Below are positions 11,165-22,167 of a DNA stretch of 64,000 bases, in pieces (within the stretch, counting starts at the first letter, position 1; the number at the start of each line of letters is the position of its first letter). The notes beneath the pieces were generated by a model that saw only the letters and a program-made list of their open reading frames with translations, ran no database searches and was not told the DNA's origin. The stretch spans positions 17,157,452-17,221,451 of the forward strand of contig OX235267.1 of NCBI GenBank assembly GCA_944472135.2. The letters are read 5' to 3'. Position numbers and translations under genes: made by a program. The stretch is from Trichobilharzia regenti. Taxonomy: Eukaryota > Platyhelminthes > Trematoda > Strigeidida > Schistosomatidae.

Positions 11165-12545
11165 TTAAGAAATTATTATTATATCCTTTAATTCCTAGAG
11201 GAACATACGGCTTCAGCTGCGCATCTCTATTGACTTCGGTTTTCTGCCAACTTTTTCACCCCTCTACAAGTCTATCCACATGCTTTCATCTCCTCTTCAC
11301 ATGACCTACTCCAAGTCACCCTTGCACTGACGACCAACTCGCCGCTTCCCTTTCGGGTCCAACTCGAGCGATGGTTTGTCTAGTGATGTCACTTGATGGT
11401 TTCTCTCCTCAGAGTATGGCCAATCCATCTCCATTTCTTCCTTCCTATTTCTTTCACAATTGGTTCCTGGTTGGTTCGCTCATTGCCAGAGATCCATGTT
11501 GCTGATCTTTTCTGGCCGCCTATCTGATCTTGAGTATTGAGCGAAGACAACTGTTAATGAAGGTCTGAAGTTTGTTTAAGATGCTCTTCATGACGCGCCA
11601 AGTCTCTGATCCGTATAGTAGCACTGACTTCACATTGGAGTTGAAAATCCGGATCTTATTTTTGATGCTGAGTGCTGTTGACCTCAACACAGACTTGATG
11701 AGAGTAATGAAAGCTCTTGCTTTTCCGATTTCGGCTTTGATATCCTCGTCAGTTCCATCAGCTTGCAGTTGAAACGATGCTTCACAGGTCGGTGGGTGAA
11801 GGAGGTTATTTCTTTTAGGTCCCTCCCATTTATGCTTATTGTTGCCTGTAGTTGTTGCTGTTGGTGTTGGCCAGGAATCTTCATCACCTCTGTTTTATCT
11901 ATGTTCACCTGAAGTAAGTCCTATCTTTGATGCTTCTTCTGCCAGCTTGCTGATTTTCACTTGCATATCTTCCAGTTTGTGTGGAATCAGACATATATCA
12001 TCGGCGAAATCCAGATCCTCCAGGTTTTTCGTGTGGGTCCATTTTATACTTGTTTCCTCATTGCCCGTTGTCTGTCGCATTATCCAATCAATTGCAATCA
12101 GGAAGGTCATTGGCGATGGTGGGCAGCCTTGCCTTACTCCCGTCCCCACTTCGAAGGCTTCCGTATGCTTCTCGTTGTGGATTACTGGGTATGCAGCATT
12201 GTCGTGCAACTGTTGGATGAGATATATAATTGTCGATAGTACCCCGTAGTAGCTAAGTTGTTGCCAAATGACCTGTCGATCGACGCTGTCGAAGGCCTTT
12301 TCAAAGTCGATGAAGTTTAGATAGAAAGGTGACTGCCATTCCAAGCTTTGTTCAATGATGATCCGTAGTGTGGCGATTTGATCAATACATGACTTGTTTC
12401 TCCTGAATCCAGCTTGTTCCGGTCGAAGTTTTTCATTCAGGGCTTGTTTGATTCTGTCCAGTATGATGCGGCTTAGTATTTTGCTTGGGATGGACAGGAG
12501 CATAATTCCGCGCCAGATGTTAAAGTCACTTTTTAAATATTGTAC
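11165..12545 (-). mobile_element. LINE (RTE-like) copy L: RT domain and 3' end, 5' truncated
   Basis: The frame 12617-11895 (-) holds the reverse transcriptase: IPSKILSRIILDRI, RPEQAGFRRNKSCIDQI, then DFEKAFDSVDR (motif A), TGVRQGCPPSPMTFLIAID (motif B) and FADDI (motif C, catalytic Asp pair). A frameshift separates the C-terminal part (VNIDKTEVMKIP onwards, 11908-11684). The 3' end carries an AT-rich trinucleotide tail at 11165-11185. There is no endonuclease domain, so the copy is 5' truncated. It is closely similar to the inverted copy at 13738-14985. Confidence 0.85.
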
Positions 12546-12589
12546 CAGAGTAAGCATTGCCAAGGTGTTCGAATCTCTCCATACAGCAA

Positions 12590-12910
12590 TATTTACTGAT
12601 GACCACGTTTCGAACACAATTTATTACTGCTCATAACCGTATCATGTCAAGTAACTCACACAACTTCCCAACTACGTTTATACAATTTCCCTGACTTTTA
12701 CTTGATGATTTGATCGGTAGTAGTATTTTCCGTATTCCTGGTATTGGCAATAAGTTAATAGTATTGGAGGTGTTGAGTGCAAACTCGATGAACAAAGTAT
12801 CAGTAATCAACCTCCCTCGCTATTTATCTACTTATATTACTTTCCAGAATTTTAACCCCCTCCCACCCTATTGTGTGCTTGTGTGCTTATGCATGTAGTG
12901 CAATTTTTGA
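12590..12910 (-). repeat. E-family repeat, minus strand
   Basis: Matches the complete-looking plus copy at 29585-29945 in mirror image: a terminal hairpin module at 12590-12650 (GAGCA ... TGTTC then GAAACGTGG on the minus strand), an internal body, and the other end (CACCCTATTGTGTGCTTGTG) at 12865-12885. It abuts the truncated 5' end of LINE copy L. Confidence 0.6.
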
Positions 12911-13079
12911 GTGTTTGGTCTAAACTACATATCTTCGCAGGGTCAATCATTCCGCACTTAGCTAAATTCTTACGTTCATTATTGTACCTATACAATAATG
13001 AATAAGATTAAGGAATCTACAGCAGATTTAATGTTCAGAATAAAGCCGTCAATGCATGAGACTAAAAGGTTGATAATTT

Positions 13080-13705
13080 AACGCCTATTTTCATATTCCC
13101 ACCAACTGTTCTGCTGTCTGTTTCATTTCATCATTTAGGCTTTTTGTTGTACTACTTATTGCTATTGCTCGGTTTTCCAGACACTTAACTAAGCCGCCTG
13201 CCCTCACAGGCGGATAACAGATGAGATGAATTAAAGTCAAAATATCTATTAGCAGATCGTGTTGGTTTTTTATAAGCACTAGTGTGCAGTTTACCTTCTA
13301 TTCGTTTTATTTTACAATCTGACAACACAGCTAATTCTCCTTGTTCATTTTCCGCTTCAAATGTGAATTTTATTCACTCCGATAGTGAGTTTATGTGTGT
13401 CAAGAAGCTACTGATATGTTCTGCTTGTAACACTGTGAGTTAGAGGGTCATCTACACATCTCCACCATATTTTTGGTACAGGGTTAGGTGAATTTATTAA
13501 GAGCAATGTTTTCCCAGCTGTTCATAAATACATCTGCTACCATAGGGAATATTGATGATCCACCCTATTGCTACACCTTCTGTTTGTCTATATAATTTGT
13601 CATGCAATTTAAAGATATTAGACTTGAGGCATGGTTGAATTTTCAAAAGAGCTTCCTCGATGGATACCTTTGTTATATGACTGAGTTCAGGGTCTGCATT
13701 TAGTT
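13080..13705 (-). mobile_element. PLE reverse transcriptase fragment, second lineage
   Basis: Minus-strand reading gives KLYRQTEGVAIG (RT motif B region, normally GVAMGSPL), a CVDD catalytic box near 13450-13465, INSLSEWIKFTFEAENEQGE, LDCKIKRIEGKLHT and YKKPTRSANRYFDFNSSH. This run of blocks is characteristic of Penelope-type RTs. Frames are broken by stops. It resembles 17640-17870 (-) more than the RTs at 31.6-32.2 kb, so at least two PLE lineages are present. Confidence 0.7.
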
Positions 13706-13737
13706 CTCCATTAACTGTTTATATGTCTGTTTATATG

Positions 13738-14985
13738 GAGAAACAAATCATGTATTGATCAAATCACCACTCTACGGATCATCATTGAACAAAGCTTGGA
13801 ATGGCAGTCACCTCTCTATCTCAACTTCATCGACTTTGAAAAGGCCTTCGACAGCGTCGATCGAGAGGTCAGTTGGAAACTACTTCGCTACTACGGGGTC
13901 CCATCGACAATTATACACCTCATCCAACAGTTATACGACAATGCTGCATGCCAAGTAATCCACAACGGGAAACTTACGGAAGCCTTCGAAGTGAGGACGG
14001 GAGTGAGGCAAGGCTGTCTACTATCACCAATGGTCTTCCTGGTTGCAATTGATTGGATAATGCGACAGACAACGGCAACCAACGAGGGAACAGGCATAAA
14101 ATGGACTGACACAAAAGACTTGGAGGATCTGGATTTCGCCGATGATATATGTCTGATTTCCCATAAACTGGAAGATATGCAAGTGAAAAGTAACAAGTTG
14201 GCAGAAGAAGCATCAAAGACAGGACTTACTTCAGGTGAACATAGATAAAACAGAGATAATGAAGATTCCTAGCCAACATCAACAACACCAACAGACCACA
14301 ATAAGCATAAATGGGAGGGACCTAAAAGAAACAACCTCCTTCACCCACCGACCTGTGAAGCATCGTTTCAACTGCAAGCTGATGGAACTGACGAGGACAT
14401 CAAAGCCAAAATCGGAAAAGCAAGACAAGCTTTTATTACTCTCAAATCTGTGTGGAGGTCAACAGCAATCAGCATCAAAAATAAGATCCGGATTTTCAAC
14501 TCCAATGTGAAGTCAGTGCTACTATACGGATCAGAGACTTGGCGAGTCATAAAGAGCATCTCAAACAAACTTCAGACCTTCATTAACAACTGTCTCCGCT
14601 CAATACTCAAGATAAGATGGCCGGCCAGAAAAGATCAGCAACATGGATCTCTGGCAATGAGCGAACCAACCAGGAACCAATTGTGAAAGAAATAGGAAGG
14701 AAGAAATGGAGATGGATTGGCCATACTCTGAGGAGAGAAACCATCAAGTGACATCACTGGACAAGCCATCGCTCGAGTTGGACCCGAAAGGGAAGCGGCG
14801 AGTTGGTCGTCAGTGCAAGGGTGACTTGGAGTAGGTCATGCGAGGAGGAGATGAAAGCATGTGGGCAGACTTGTAGAGGGTTGAAAAAGTTGTCAGAAAA
14901 CCGAAGTCAATGGGGATGCGCAGCTGAAGCCGTATGTTCCTCTAGGAACTAAAGGATACAATAATATAATATAATAATATAATAA
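13738..14985 (+). mobile_element. LINE (RTE-like) copy R: RT and C-terminus, 5' truncated
   Basis: Frame 13796-14248 carries LYLNFIDFEKAFDSVDREVS (motif A), RTGVRQGCLLSPMVFLVAID (motif B) and LDFADDI (motif C). After a frameshift, KNKIRIFNSNVKSVLLYGSE and LRSILKIRWPARK follow in another frame (14450-14686). It ends in an ATAATATAAT-rich tail near 14955-14985. It starts abruptly inside the RT, as expected for 5' truncation. It is in inverted orientation to copy L, and both share the same disruption in the TYLGS region (about 14345 and 11790). Confidence 0.85.
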
Positions 14986-15004
14986 TGTCTGTAATAACTA
15001 GTAC

Positions 15005-15152
15005 GTTGGCCGGTCACATCGAAACTAATCATCTTCTCAGTATTCTGCAATTCAATGTCATTCAGTTTCTCTTCAATTTCAGTTGAACTAGTAAGCCTAG
15101 AGTATGAACGATTTCCAGTCGGACATAAAATTAGTGCTTCGTGTCTTGTTTC
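15005..15152 (-). CDS. Candidate internal exon of unknown gene
   Basis: On the minus strand a good acceptor (TATATGATTTCAG) precedes an open 148-bp stretch starting ETRHEALILCPTGNRSYSRL and continuing through EIEEKLNDIELQ to SFDVTGQ. The composition looks coding and no repeat match was noticed. The proposed donor (AAC/GTACTA) is weak, and the frame stays open to the edge of LINE copy R, which may have inserted beside or into the exon. No family recognised. Confidence 0.3.
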
Positions 15153-15184
15153 CTGAAATCATATAAACGAAGTTAGAAATTTGT

Positions 15185-15295
15185 GTGAGTGGTGTTTTGA
15201 TATGATTATGAGCAGTAATAAATTGTGCTCGAAAGGTGGTCATCACTGAATATTACTGCTTAGCAGTGTGAGACACTATGGAAATAAATTTTCTC
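15185..15295 (+). repeat. E-family terminal piece
   Basis: Contains GATATGATTATGAGCAGTAA with the downstream TGTGCTCGAAAG, the covarying hairpin end of the E family, followed by CATCACTGAATATTACTG and a decayed end. Confidence 0.55.
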
Positions 15296-16135
15296 CATTA
15301 TGAAATTATACTTCACCACAGCGTACGAGTTCTATTCTTATATCAATGCTCGAATCTGTATTTCATATTCATCATTAGCAGGATGTATTCATCAAACTTG
15401 TGGTTCAAGTAAATGATTTCGGTGTAGTTGCGTTCTCTGAGGAGGAGGGTTCAACTGCAAAGATATAACCAATTCTGTAAGGTTTTTCTTCTCTTTCTTC
15501 GAGAATTGCATAGCCTTTAGTTAGGAGCTAATTACATGCTCGCGCGAGTTCATATGGTAATCATTTTATATAATTACATGATTTAAACAATAAGAAATTC
15601 AAAAGAGTTGAAGCATTTCGCTGGGTAGATATTCCAATAGTCCAATATTCTATGCAGACCACAGACAATAAGTGAATTCAGAAAACTTGATCGTTTTATA
15701 AGAACAGTTGAATTGCTACGTTTATTTGAATAGTATTGAGTGGTAGGGGAATCCAAAATGCGCTTTCTTTCCTATCCCACACTCCTTAACTGGATAAGGT
15801 CACATCCTCGGTGAGTGATGCCATTCTCATCGAGACTGGGAGTATACACTACTAGTTGATGATGATGATTATTTGTATAGCATTCATATCAGACACTATT
15901 GTTTACTAGAGAAGCAGATCGAAGTGAATTAAAAACAAAGAATGGCTCTTTCACTCGTTTGTGATGGAGTTGATCAGCTGACCAAATCACCCGTATTCTG
16001 GTTAGCTACTTGTGTGAACTGGTAATGGAATACTTAAAATTCACAATTTTCAAACTAGTTTGCAATTTACACAGCCCGGCGGGGGGAAGGGAGTTCAAAA
16101 TTTCACTTTAGTTTCCTTGTGAAACTGGAATTATT
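15295..16135. other. No gene recognised; small PLE terminal fragment
   Basis: 15385-15450 weakly matches, in the same orientation on +, the PLE terminal repeat at 29057-29278 (GTTCTCTGAG region). The remainder is unassigned. Confidence 0.4.
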
Positions 16136-16137
16136 CA

Positions 16138-16340
16138 TTTCGCCATGTACGTCAGTGGCACAGCTGTTAGGGCGCTCGCCGACCATACACAACGTCCAGG
16201 GTTCGATTCCCTGCCAGTGGACACCCAATATCAATGACTGGCCTATTAAATTTGGGCTACCTAATATCACATGCTGAAAATTCCATATCTGTACCGAAAT
16301 TCTGTGTGGAATCAAGCTATAATAAATATAAAAAGTTTAT
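16138..16340 (+). mobile_element. SINE-A1, divergent copy
   Basis: The tRNA-like head has a clear B box (GGTTCGATTCCC at about 16199-16210), followed by a diverged family body ending GTGTGGAATCAAGCTATAAT. It is older than the other SINE-A1 copies judging by substitutions. Confidence 0.75.
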
Positions 16341-17080
16341 ATTTCGTCTTCTCTATACCATTAAACATTTAATAAGGTGAACTAGCAACCACCACCATTT
16401 AATGTGCACTGCATACAACTGCATACACAGTTATACTTTCCTTCTTACGCAACATTTTTTGTGGTATCAAGCATCATAGAAGCTTCCATACCACTAGGCG
16501 ATATGTCAGCGGAAAATAAATATTTCACTCAAAAGAAATCAATCCAGTTGACGAGTATTCACATTATCAGTTGTTGTTATTGTTGTTGTTGTGTTGTGGT
16601 TATTGCCGTCGTCATTTGATCTATTTTGATAAACAATTTCCCCTGATTTCTGTTGATTGAAAATTCGAATTCCACTCTTTCGTTTTTTACCCAGAAAAAA
16701 GAAAGAAGTCAGGAGGAAAAATGATGGTCTCTTTCTTCTCCTGACTAGGAATAACACTGAAAATAATAATAATAATAATGATAATGATAATAGAAATAAC
16801 AAGGTAGAGAGAAGGGTTTTCAGTATAAACAAACCTTACCGGAACCTTATTAATCATTTGCAGTCAGCTCATATATGTCATGCATATACACATATTGAAT
16901 GATGTAAATATTGTTACTAAGTAAAATACAATATGTAATGCCTTTTGTTATTTAAGGGATAACTGAATATCAGAAAAAATATTATTATTATTATTAGATT
17001 CTGTTATTGAGTAGTTCAGGTGTACTGTTGACATAATTCGGTGAATTGATTCACGCAACACATTATTGTTATCATTATTA
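16340..17080. other. Simple repeats, no gene recognised
   Basis: TTG/GTT-rich tract at about 16566-16600 and an AAT/GATAAT tract at about 16760-16800. Long low-complexity frames on both strands here (for example 16832-16539 on -) are not credible proteins. Confidence 0.5.
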
Positions 17081-17390
17081 TTATGCTCAAGAATGAAACA
17101 TCTAATGAAAGTCCAATATACGAAACCATCTTATTCATACCAGTCAAACTTAAAAAGTTCATCAACGTCCACAGCCTCGTCCCATTGATCCGAATGCAAA
17201 ACCTACATTATGTACGTTCAAAGATTCAAAAATTCTGTTTGGGAGAGACACGACAGAGAAAGAATTAAATTCATTACCTGAAACCATACCAGATAACGGG
17301 TATCCAGTAACATTCATCGACAAAATCATGGAAGAAATGCCTCCATCGCCAGAAATCAGAATTGTTTCTAAGGAAACGCATTGAGAATCC
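17080..17390 (+). mobile_element. PLE RT fragment, plus strand
   Basis: The frame gives TSNESPIYETILFIPVKLKK, then NVHSLVPLIRMQNL, matching the YRKxTWTGQYLxFxSFVPL block of PLE RTs (compare 33740-33810). DNGYPVTFIDK near 17295-17325 is the linker. It is abutted at about 17370 by a minus-strand PLE fragment. Confidence 0.65.
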
Positions 17391-17870
17391 TACGTGAAGC
17401 GTCCGACGTCCGTTCTTTATATGGCAGTGCTACAGAGGCTTCGAATTCTATATTATTTTCTTCACTTTCGCCATTTGTATTGCTAATCTTAGTTTTTCTA
17501 TCACTCTTCATATATTTTTGAATAAATTCTGGTCGTGGGTGGTTATTCACTTGTAGTATTTCCTTTATTTGTTTGATTTCATTATTTAAATCTTCTGGCC
17601 TACTAGTCAGGTCCTGATTCATGGTCCGATTATTACATTAACATTTAACTGAACCTATTTTCCTCTACCGATTCTGGATGGGATGGATTAGAGTTTAAGT
17701 ATTCCTTAGAGTGTGTCAGTTTTCCATAAATGCTAAAATGTAACCACTCACAATCTTGTTTCCGTTTTATTCTACAGTCTAGCATGGCCTACTCACTCTG
17801 ATCATTTCCTAATTCAGAAATGAATTTGATCCATATGTATACTGACTGTAAAATTTCTAGTAGTATTTAA
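17365..17870 (-). mobile_element. PLE RT fragment of the second lineage, minus strand
   Basis: 17870-17640 (-) reads MWIKFISELGNDQSE, AMLDCRIKRKQD and YLNSNPSHPESV, parallel to the fragment at 13080-13705. The open frame 17622-17368 continues with TSRPEDLNNEIKQIKEIL and ASVALPYKERTSDASRRIL, the post-RT block that in PLEs reads IPYxxGxSxxIxRIL. Confidence 0.65.
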
Positions 17871-18029
17871 TGCCTTTTTCAATAATATCAATACGTCTGT
17901 ACAGCTTGAAAATGAAGTCGTTGAAAAGATATTTTTCTCCATTGAACATATAAGTTTAACTAGACCTAGAATGTGACTGACCCTGCTTGGTCAAATGACC
18001 TAAAAAAAGAGAGTTTAGCCATTGCACTG

Positions 18030-18290
18030 CATTCACTTTCGTGTAATCACAAAGTAGGGTGGACGGGACACAGTGAGGGTGTTAAAAGTTAACATAGTTA
18101 GGTGGAGAGAGAGAGAGAGGTTAATCACTGAAGCTTTGTCTACCGATTCAACACTGTACACGTGGAGTTGGAATGACGCAACGCCTATACCGGAGATATG
18201 GAAAGTGCCAACAAACGACAAAGAGAAGTTGGAGAGAGAGACAGAAGGTAATTTATACAGAAAATATATATAAGACAAATTGTGAAACCG
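18030..18290 (+). repeat. E-family 5' part
   Basis: Starts CACAAAGTAGGGTGGACGGG and includes a GAGAGAGAG run and ACCTATACCGGAGATATGG-like blocks that correspond to the internal part of 29585-29790. The hairpin end is missing. Open frames on both strands here are shadows of the repeat. Confidence 0.5.
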
Positions 18291-18294
18291 TGTG

Positions 18295-19118
18295 ACTGAA
18301 GTTGATATGGAAAATAAAATTTTGACTTTCTTTTAACGAAATAAATCTAGTAAATTCAGTCGGTTGGCAACAGTATTTACCTACATTTTGGATTGGATAT
18401 ACACTGTGGAGTCTTTTGAGCAAAATCATGCGCTAGAAATAAGCTCCAATTATCGTCAGGATTGGATAGCGACATGTTAAGCCTCAGTCTGAGAGAGTGA
18501 CATTGACTAGACGCAATCGGAAGGAAATCGAAGCTTACGGCTAATCATGTGAACGACTAGAGAAGACTTATGTTTCACTGAGAACCCACAGGAATATGAA
18601 ATCTAGTCTCGGTGAGATAAAAAGGATTCTTGATTGAAAATGACATTTCTCTAGATTTATTGTTTTCATTATGTTGGAAATTTTAAAATAAACATTTTCC
18701 TGTGACGATTAGAAGGAAAAGAAAAATATTCCTATGGAATTTAAATGACTGTAGTTTGGATCTATTCATAATAATATTCCATATACTTGTCCTTCATGAT
18801 GAACTTAAAGAAGTAAATCAACGCATGTAGCAGGATGAAATAACATCATTCATATTTCATCGTCAGCCAAGTGCAATCATCAGCAATTTAACGTCAGTAT
18901 ACGAAATATCCAAATACTGTAATTATTGGTCGTAAAGATGATGTAATTAAATAGCATAATGGAAAGGAATTAAAGTCTTTGTTAAGCTCGTTAGTTTGTA
19001 TACAAGTAATTAGGAGATATTCTAGAACTACGAAGGAATATCACAAATTTAATACAGGGATTAACATCAGCAACACGCTTATATTTGATTCAGTTAGCAA
19101 ATTTTCTCCAAATTCGCC
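18295..19118. other. No gene recognised
   Basis: AT-rich sequence. No recognised repeat, RNA or coding exon. Confidence 0.4.
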
Positions 19119-19119
19119 C

Positions 19120-19330
19120 ACGGATTGATATCACTTAGAGAACCATTGAAAACCTGCACTGGAGTGTTATAAAGTGGTTTCATCCTAGTTTGGGAAAGAT
19201 TGGCAGTACGCACCCACCAGGATTTGGACCCAAGACCTTCCTGATACAAGGCTAGCTTGTACACTATTGAATCACTGATGGACCCGTCCCAGTAGCCTAT
19301 GAATTCTAACCTCCACCAATTCCGCGGAAT
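19120..19330 (-). mobile_element. SINE-C copy, minus strand (left arm of inverted pair)
   Basis: SINE-C reads, 5' to 3' on its own strand: an upstream block, a tRNA-like head, a hammerhead-like segment, then a tail with GGTTCTCTAA and CATGATGAAATCC-type motifs. This copy shows the tail at 19120-19150, a hammerhead-like segment at about 19160-19220 and the head with GGGTCCAAATCCTGG at 19215-19240 (minus-strand sense). It is paired head-to-head with 19545-19725. Confidence 0.65.
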
Positions 19331-19544
19331 TCACGGAAATATTGAGAAATTATGATCCACGACTTGCAGTATAATTTTTGAACTATTATAATAGTTCATT
19401 GACTGGCTGCAAAGCAAAGTTTCCTGAAATTCTGGAGGAAAGTCGTGACCAGTGGGATTCATCCATTCGTCATTGAGGACAAACGCTCTCCAATGATATT
19501 GGCTGGTGGTTGTGGCTATCATGGATTGGTAGAGGTTTGAATTC

Positions 19545-19725
19545 TTGGGCCATTGAATCGGCTCCAGGTGGCTGAGTGGTCTACAAGCTTGCCGCGAAAC
19601 GAGGATGTTCTGGGCTCGAAACCCAGTGGTTGAGCACTGATTATGAGTCTGAGACCGGATGAAACATCTACCCAATATGCCCTGGTTTTCCATTGTTTTC
19701 TAACTGATATCAGTCCATGGTAAAA
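19545..19725 (+). mobile_element. SINE-C copy, plus strand (right arm of inverted pair)
   Basis: The head contains GGTGGCTGAGTGGTC (A box) and GGGCTCGAAACCC (B box). The ribozyme-like region reads TTATGAGTCTGAGACCGG then ATGAAAC, and the tail ends TAACTGATATCAGTCC. It is a divergent subfamily. Confidence 0.65.
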
Positions 19726-19779
19726 ATGGTCCGGTCAAGAATTTATACAAAGACAAAATTAGGGGAGAAAACTACATTG

Positions 19780-19910
19780 TCAAAATATATTTTGATGATT
19801 AATTATAATCCGAATAAATTTGCTGAAGAAGCTGTGGCTTACACGGCGAAACGTTCAGAAAAATCTTCTTTTGATTTTCTTAACACGCTGGGTAATTTTA
19901 AATAATTTAT
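19780..19910 (+). repeat. G-family terminal repeat with hammerhead-like hairpin
   Basis: Contains CTGAAGA, then GCTGTG/CACGGC as a six-pair stem with loop GCTTA, then GAAACGTTCAG. The same block recurs at 57645-57800 with CTGTG/CACAG. The arrangement resembles hammerhead motifs reported in PLE terminal repeats, but one extra A sits between the core and stem II. Confidence 0.5.
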
Positions 19911-20980
19911 AATAAAAAATAAAGCACAGTTAAAATAACAGGATAATATCAACAAGGAAACAGTTACGTGATGTAAAAATATATTCCCTAAGATAAAGCG
20001 AGATCAACAATGGTTTCTTTTGGGATGCACAAATTAGGTTTTCATCGTTCAGCAGCAATCGCTTCAGTGATACTTCGCCGTCTGGAACTGTCTTGAACCT
20101 CAATTATCTTAAAGGATATTAGTGTATTGATTTCATGATGACTCTCTAATGGGTGGCTAGCATTCGCCCTACTGAGGTCTTTTGTACCCTTCAGAAGCAA
20201 CTTTCTTGAAATATGCTTACACATGTGGTCACAGATCCTTCTTTCTGTTCGTTAGACGCATGAGCTCTAGCATACCCATATAAATTGGCTCATGTAGTTG
20301 ATTGTAACGTAAAAAGGGGACTATATAGACTTAGATTGTGACTAGTTTACCAGCTGAATAAGTTCACTTAGGAACCGCATTTACCCTATATTTAGTTCTT
20401 TCAGACAAATTGTAACCTCTGAACAAAGGAAGACTGGTTTCTTTTCTACTTTGTCAAGTAATGCTTTCATATTTAGTATTTACCTGTATTAATCAATGAA
20501 TTTTGAAGGATATTCATTGTGTGCTAAACACATTTCATTGAAGGCAAATTTATCATTAGGTCACTCTTCCGAACAAAGTTTTACAAGGTAGTAGAACAAT
20601 GTTCTCACCGGACCTTTCTTGCACATAAATGGACAATAAGTAATGAAATTCAGATACAGCCTATTCTACAATTATTTGTGCTGAATATGTGCTGAAACCT
20701 TCGTACCATAAACTGGTAAACCCTTAGCAGCATAAATATACCAAAAAATACTGTGTCGTATAGATATGGACTTTAAGTTGATTGTTAGATGAAAGAAGGT
20801 TGGAGAATCAAATATTTATCGAAAAATACCTGAAATATAGTTAAATACCTTGGAAAACTTAAATCTAATCTAATTCTAATCTTTTGAAAGACTTAAAAAT
20901 AATAATAACAGAATTTACATAGTAATTGGTAAACACTGAACAGAGTTCGTGACCATTTTATTGCCGACTATATTGTTATT
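19910..20980. other. No gene recognised
   Basis: Unassigned, apparently unique AT-rich DNA. Confidence 0.4.
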
Positions 20981-20984
20981 CCCT

Positions 20985-21745
20985 TAAGTTCCAAATGGGT
21001 TGTCACAACTCAAGAATACATCCCTACTTCACTAGCTTCTCTGTTGTCTTTCTAGCTGGCATCACTACTGCCCACAGGCTTTCATTTTATCTCCGCAAAA
21101 TCACCATGTCACCCTCCGACGTGCGCCCAACTTCTTGTCTCTTATTCAGGTCCCACTTAAAGGCCTCGCTCATGCTGTCACTCAGTTGTCTTCTCAGTAT
21201 ATGGCTAATCCATTTCCACTTTCTTTGGCATATTTTTTCGGCGATAGGTTGTTGTTTAATATGTTGCCAGATGTCTATGTTGCTCCTTCTTTCTGACTGG
21301 CTGTCTTCACTTTAATACAGAGTTTGTGAAAGTAGTTGGTGAGGAAAGTTTGCAGTAGCCTGTTGGAAGTGGCTCTTGTGATATACTTAGTCTCTCAGCT
21401 ACATTGACACCGATAATCTAAATTTGGCCTGTAGTTGAAACGATGCTCCCCAGGTAGATGGATAGGTAAAGGAGGTTATATCTTTCAAATGTGTCTCATT
21501 TATGCTGATTGTTGTCTGTTGTTGTTGTTGCTGCTGTTGGTCAGGAATCTTCATCACCTACCTCTGTTTTCTCTATGTCCACCTGAAGTTCTATCTTCGA
21601 TGCTTCTTCTGCCAAGTTGTTATTATTCACTTGCACATCTTCCATTTTGTGGGAAGTCAGACAAATATCGTCGGCAAAGTCCAGATCCTCCAATGTTTTA
21701 TATGCATCCTATTTATGCTAGTTTCCATGTGCGATATATGTATTC
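20985..21745 (-). mobile_element. LINE (RTE-like), degenerate copy on minus strand
   Basis: Minus-strand reading recovers ADDICLTSHKMEDVQV and LAEEASKIEL near 21690-21600 (the segment after RT motif C in the copies at 12 and 14 kb) and the C-terminal KWKWISHILRR-like region near 21225-21180. Many frameshifts. Confidence 0.65.
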
Positions 21746-21814
21746 ATCCAGTTGACTGTAGACCATGATACTTCGAGATCTATTGATATTTCTTATGTTA
21801 TTCTTTGACACAAT

Positions 21815-21862
21815 CATAACTCTAACCCTTATCCTAACCTTAACCCTAGACCCTAAACCCTA
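21815..21862. repeat. Interstitial telomere-like repeat
   Basis: About 45 bp of degenerate CCCTAA-type units (CTAACCCTTATCCTAACC, then CTTAACCCTAGACCCTAAAC). TTAGGG is the vertebrate and schistosome telomere unit. It may be an internal relic or chance low complexity. Confidence 0.55.
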
Positions 21863-22167
21863 ATTTAAGAAGGCATAACCCTACTTAAGATTAAAGATTT
21901 ATAGAAGTACCTAGAGAATAAGTGGAATACTGTGTCTGCCTTCTACAAGTCCAGAAAGGAGACATGATTTTATTTGGAACGATTTTATATCACATACCTT
22001 GTATCCGATTGGTTCTTGAGAGTCAATTTTCGAAAAACCTTGGCTCTTAATTATATTCGTACCGTCTTCTGGAGACAGGGTTGTATTTTTTGAAGGAGTA
22101 AAAGGAGTACGTGGGGGTTAACTGTATATACTCTGATTAATTCATGTCGAATACAACGCATAATTTT

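Noticed and set aside
11839..12636. Several plus-strand frames opposite the LINE RT
   Set aside because: Antisense shadows of the reverse transcriptase frame on the minus strand.
16539..16832. Open frame of 97 codons on the minus strand, Leu/Ser-rich
   Set aside because: Driven by TTG and AAT simple repeats; low-complexity translation.
18073..18278. Open frames on both strands (66 and 81 codons)
   Set aside because: They cross an E-family repeat that recurs in the window and have no conserved domain.
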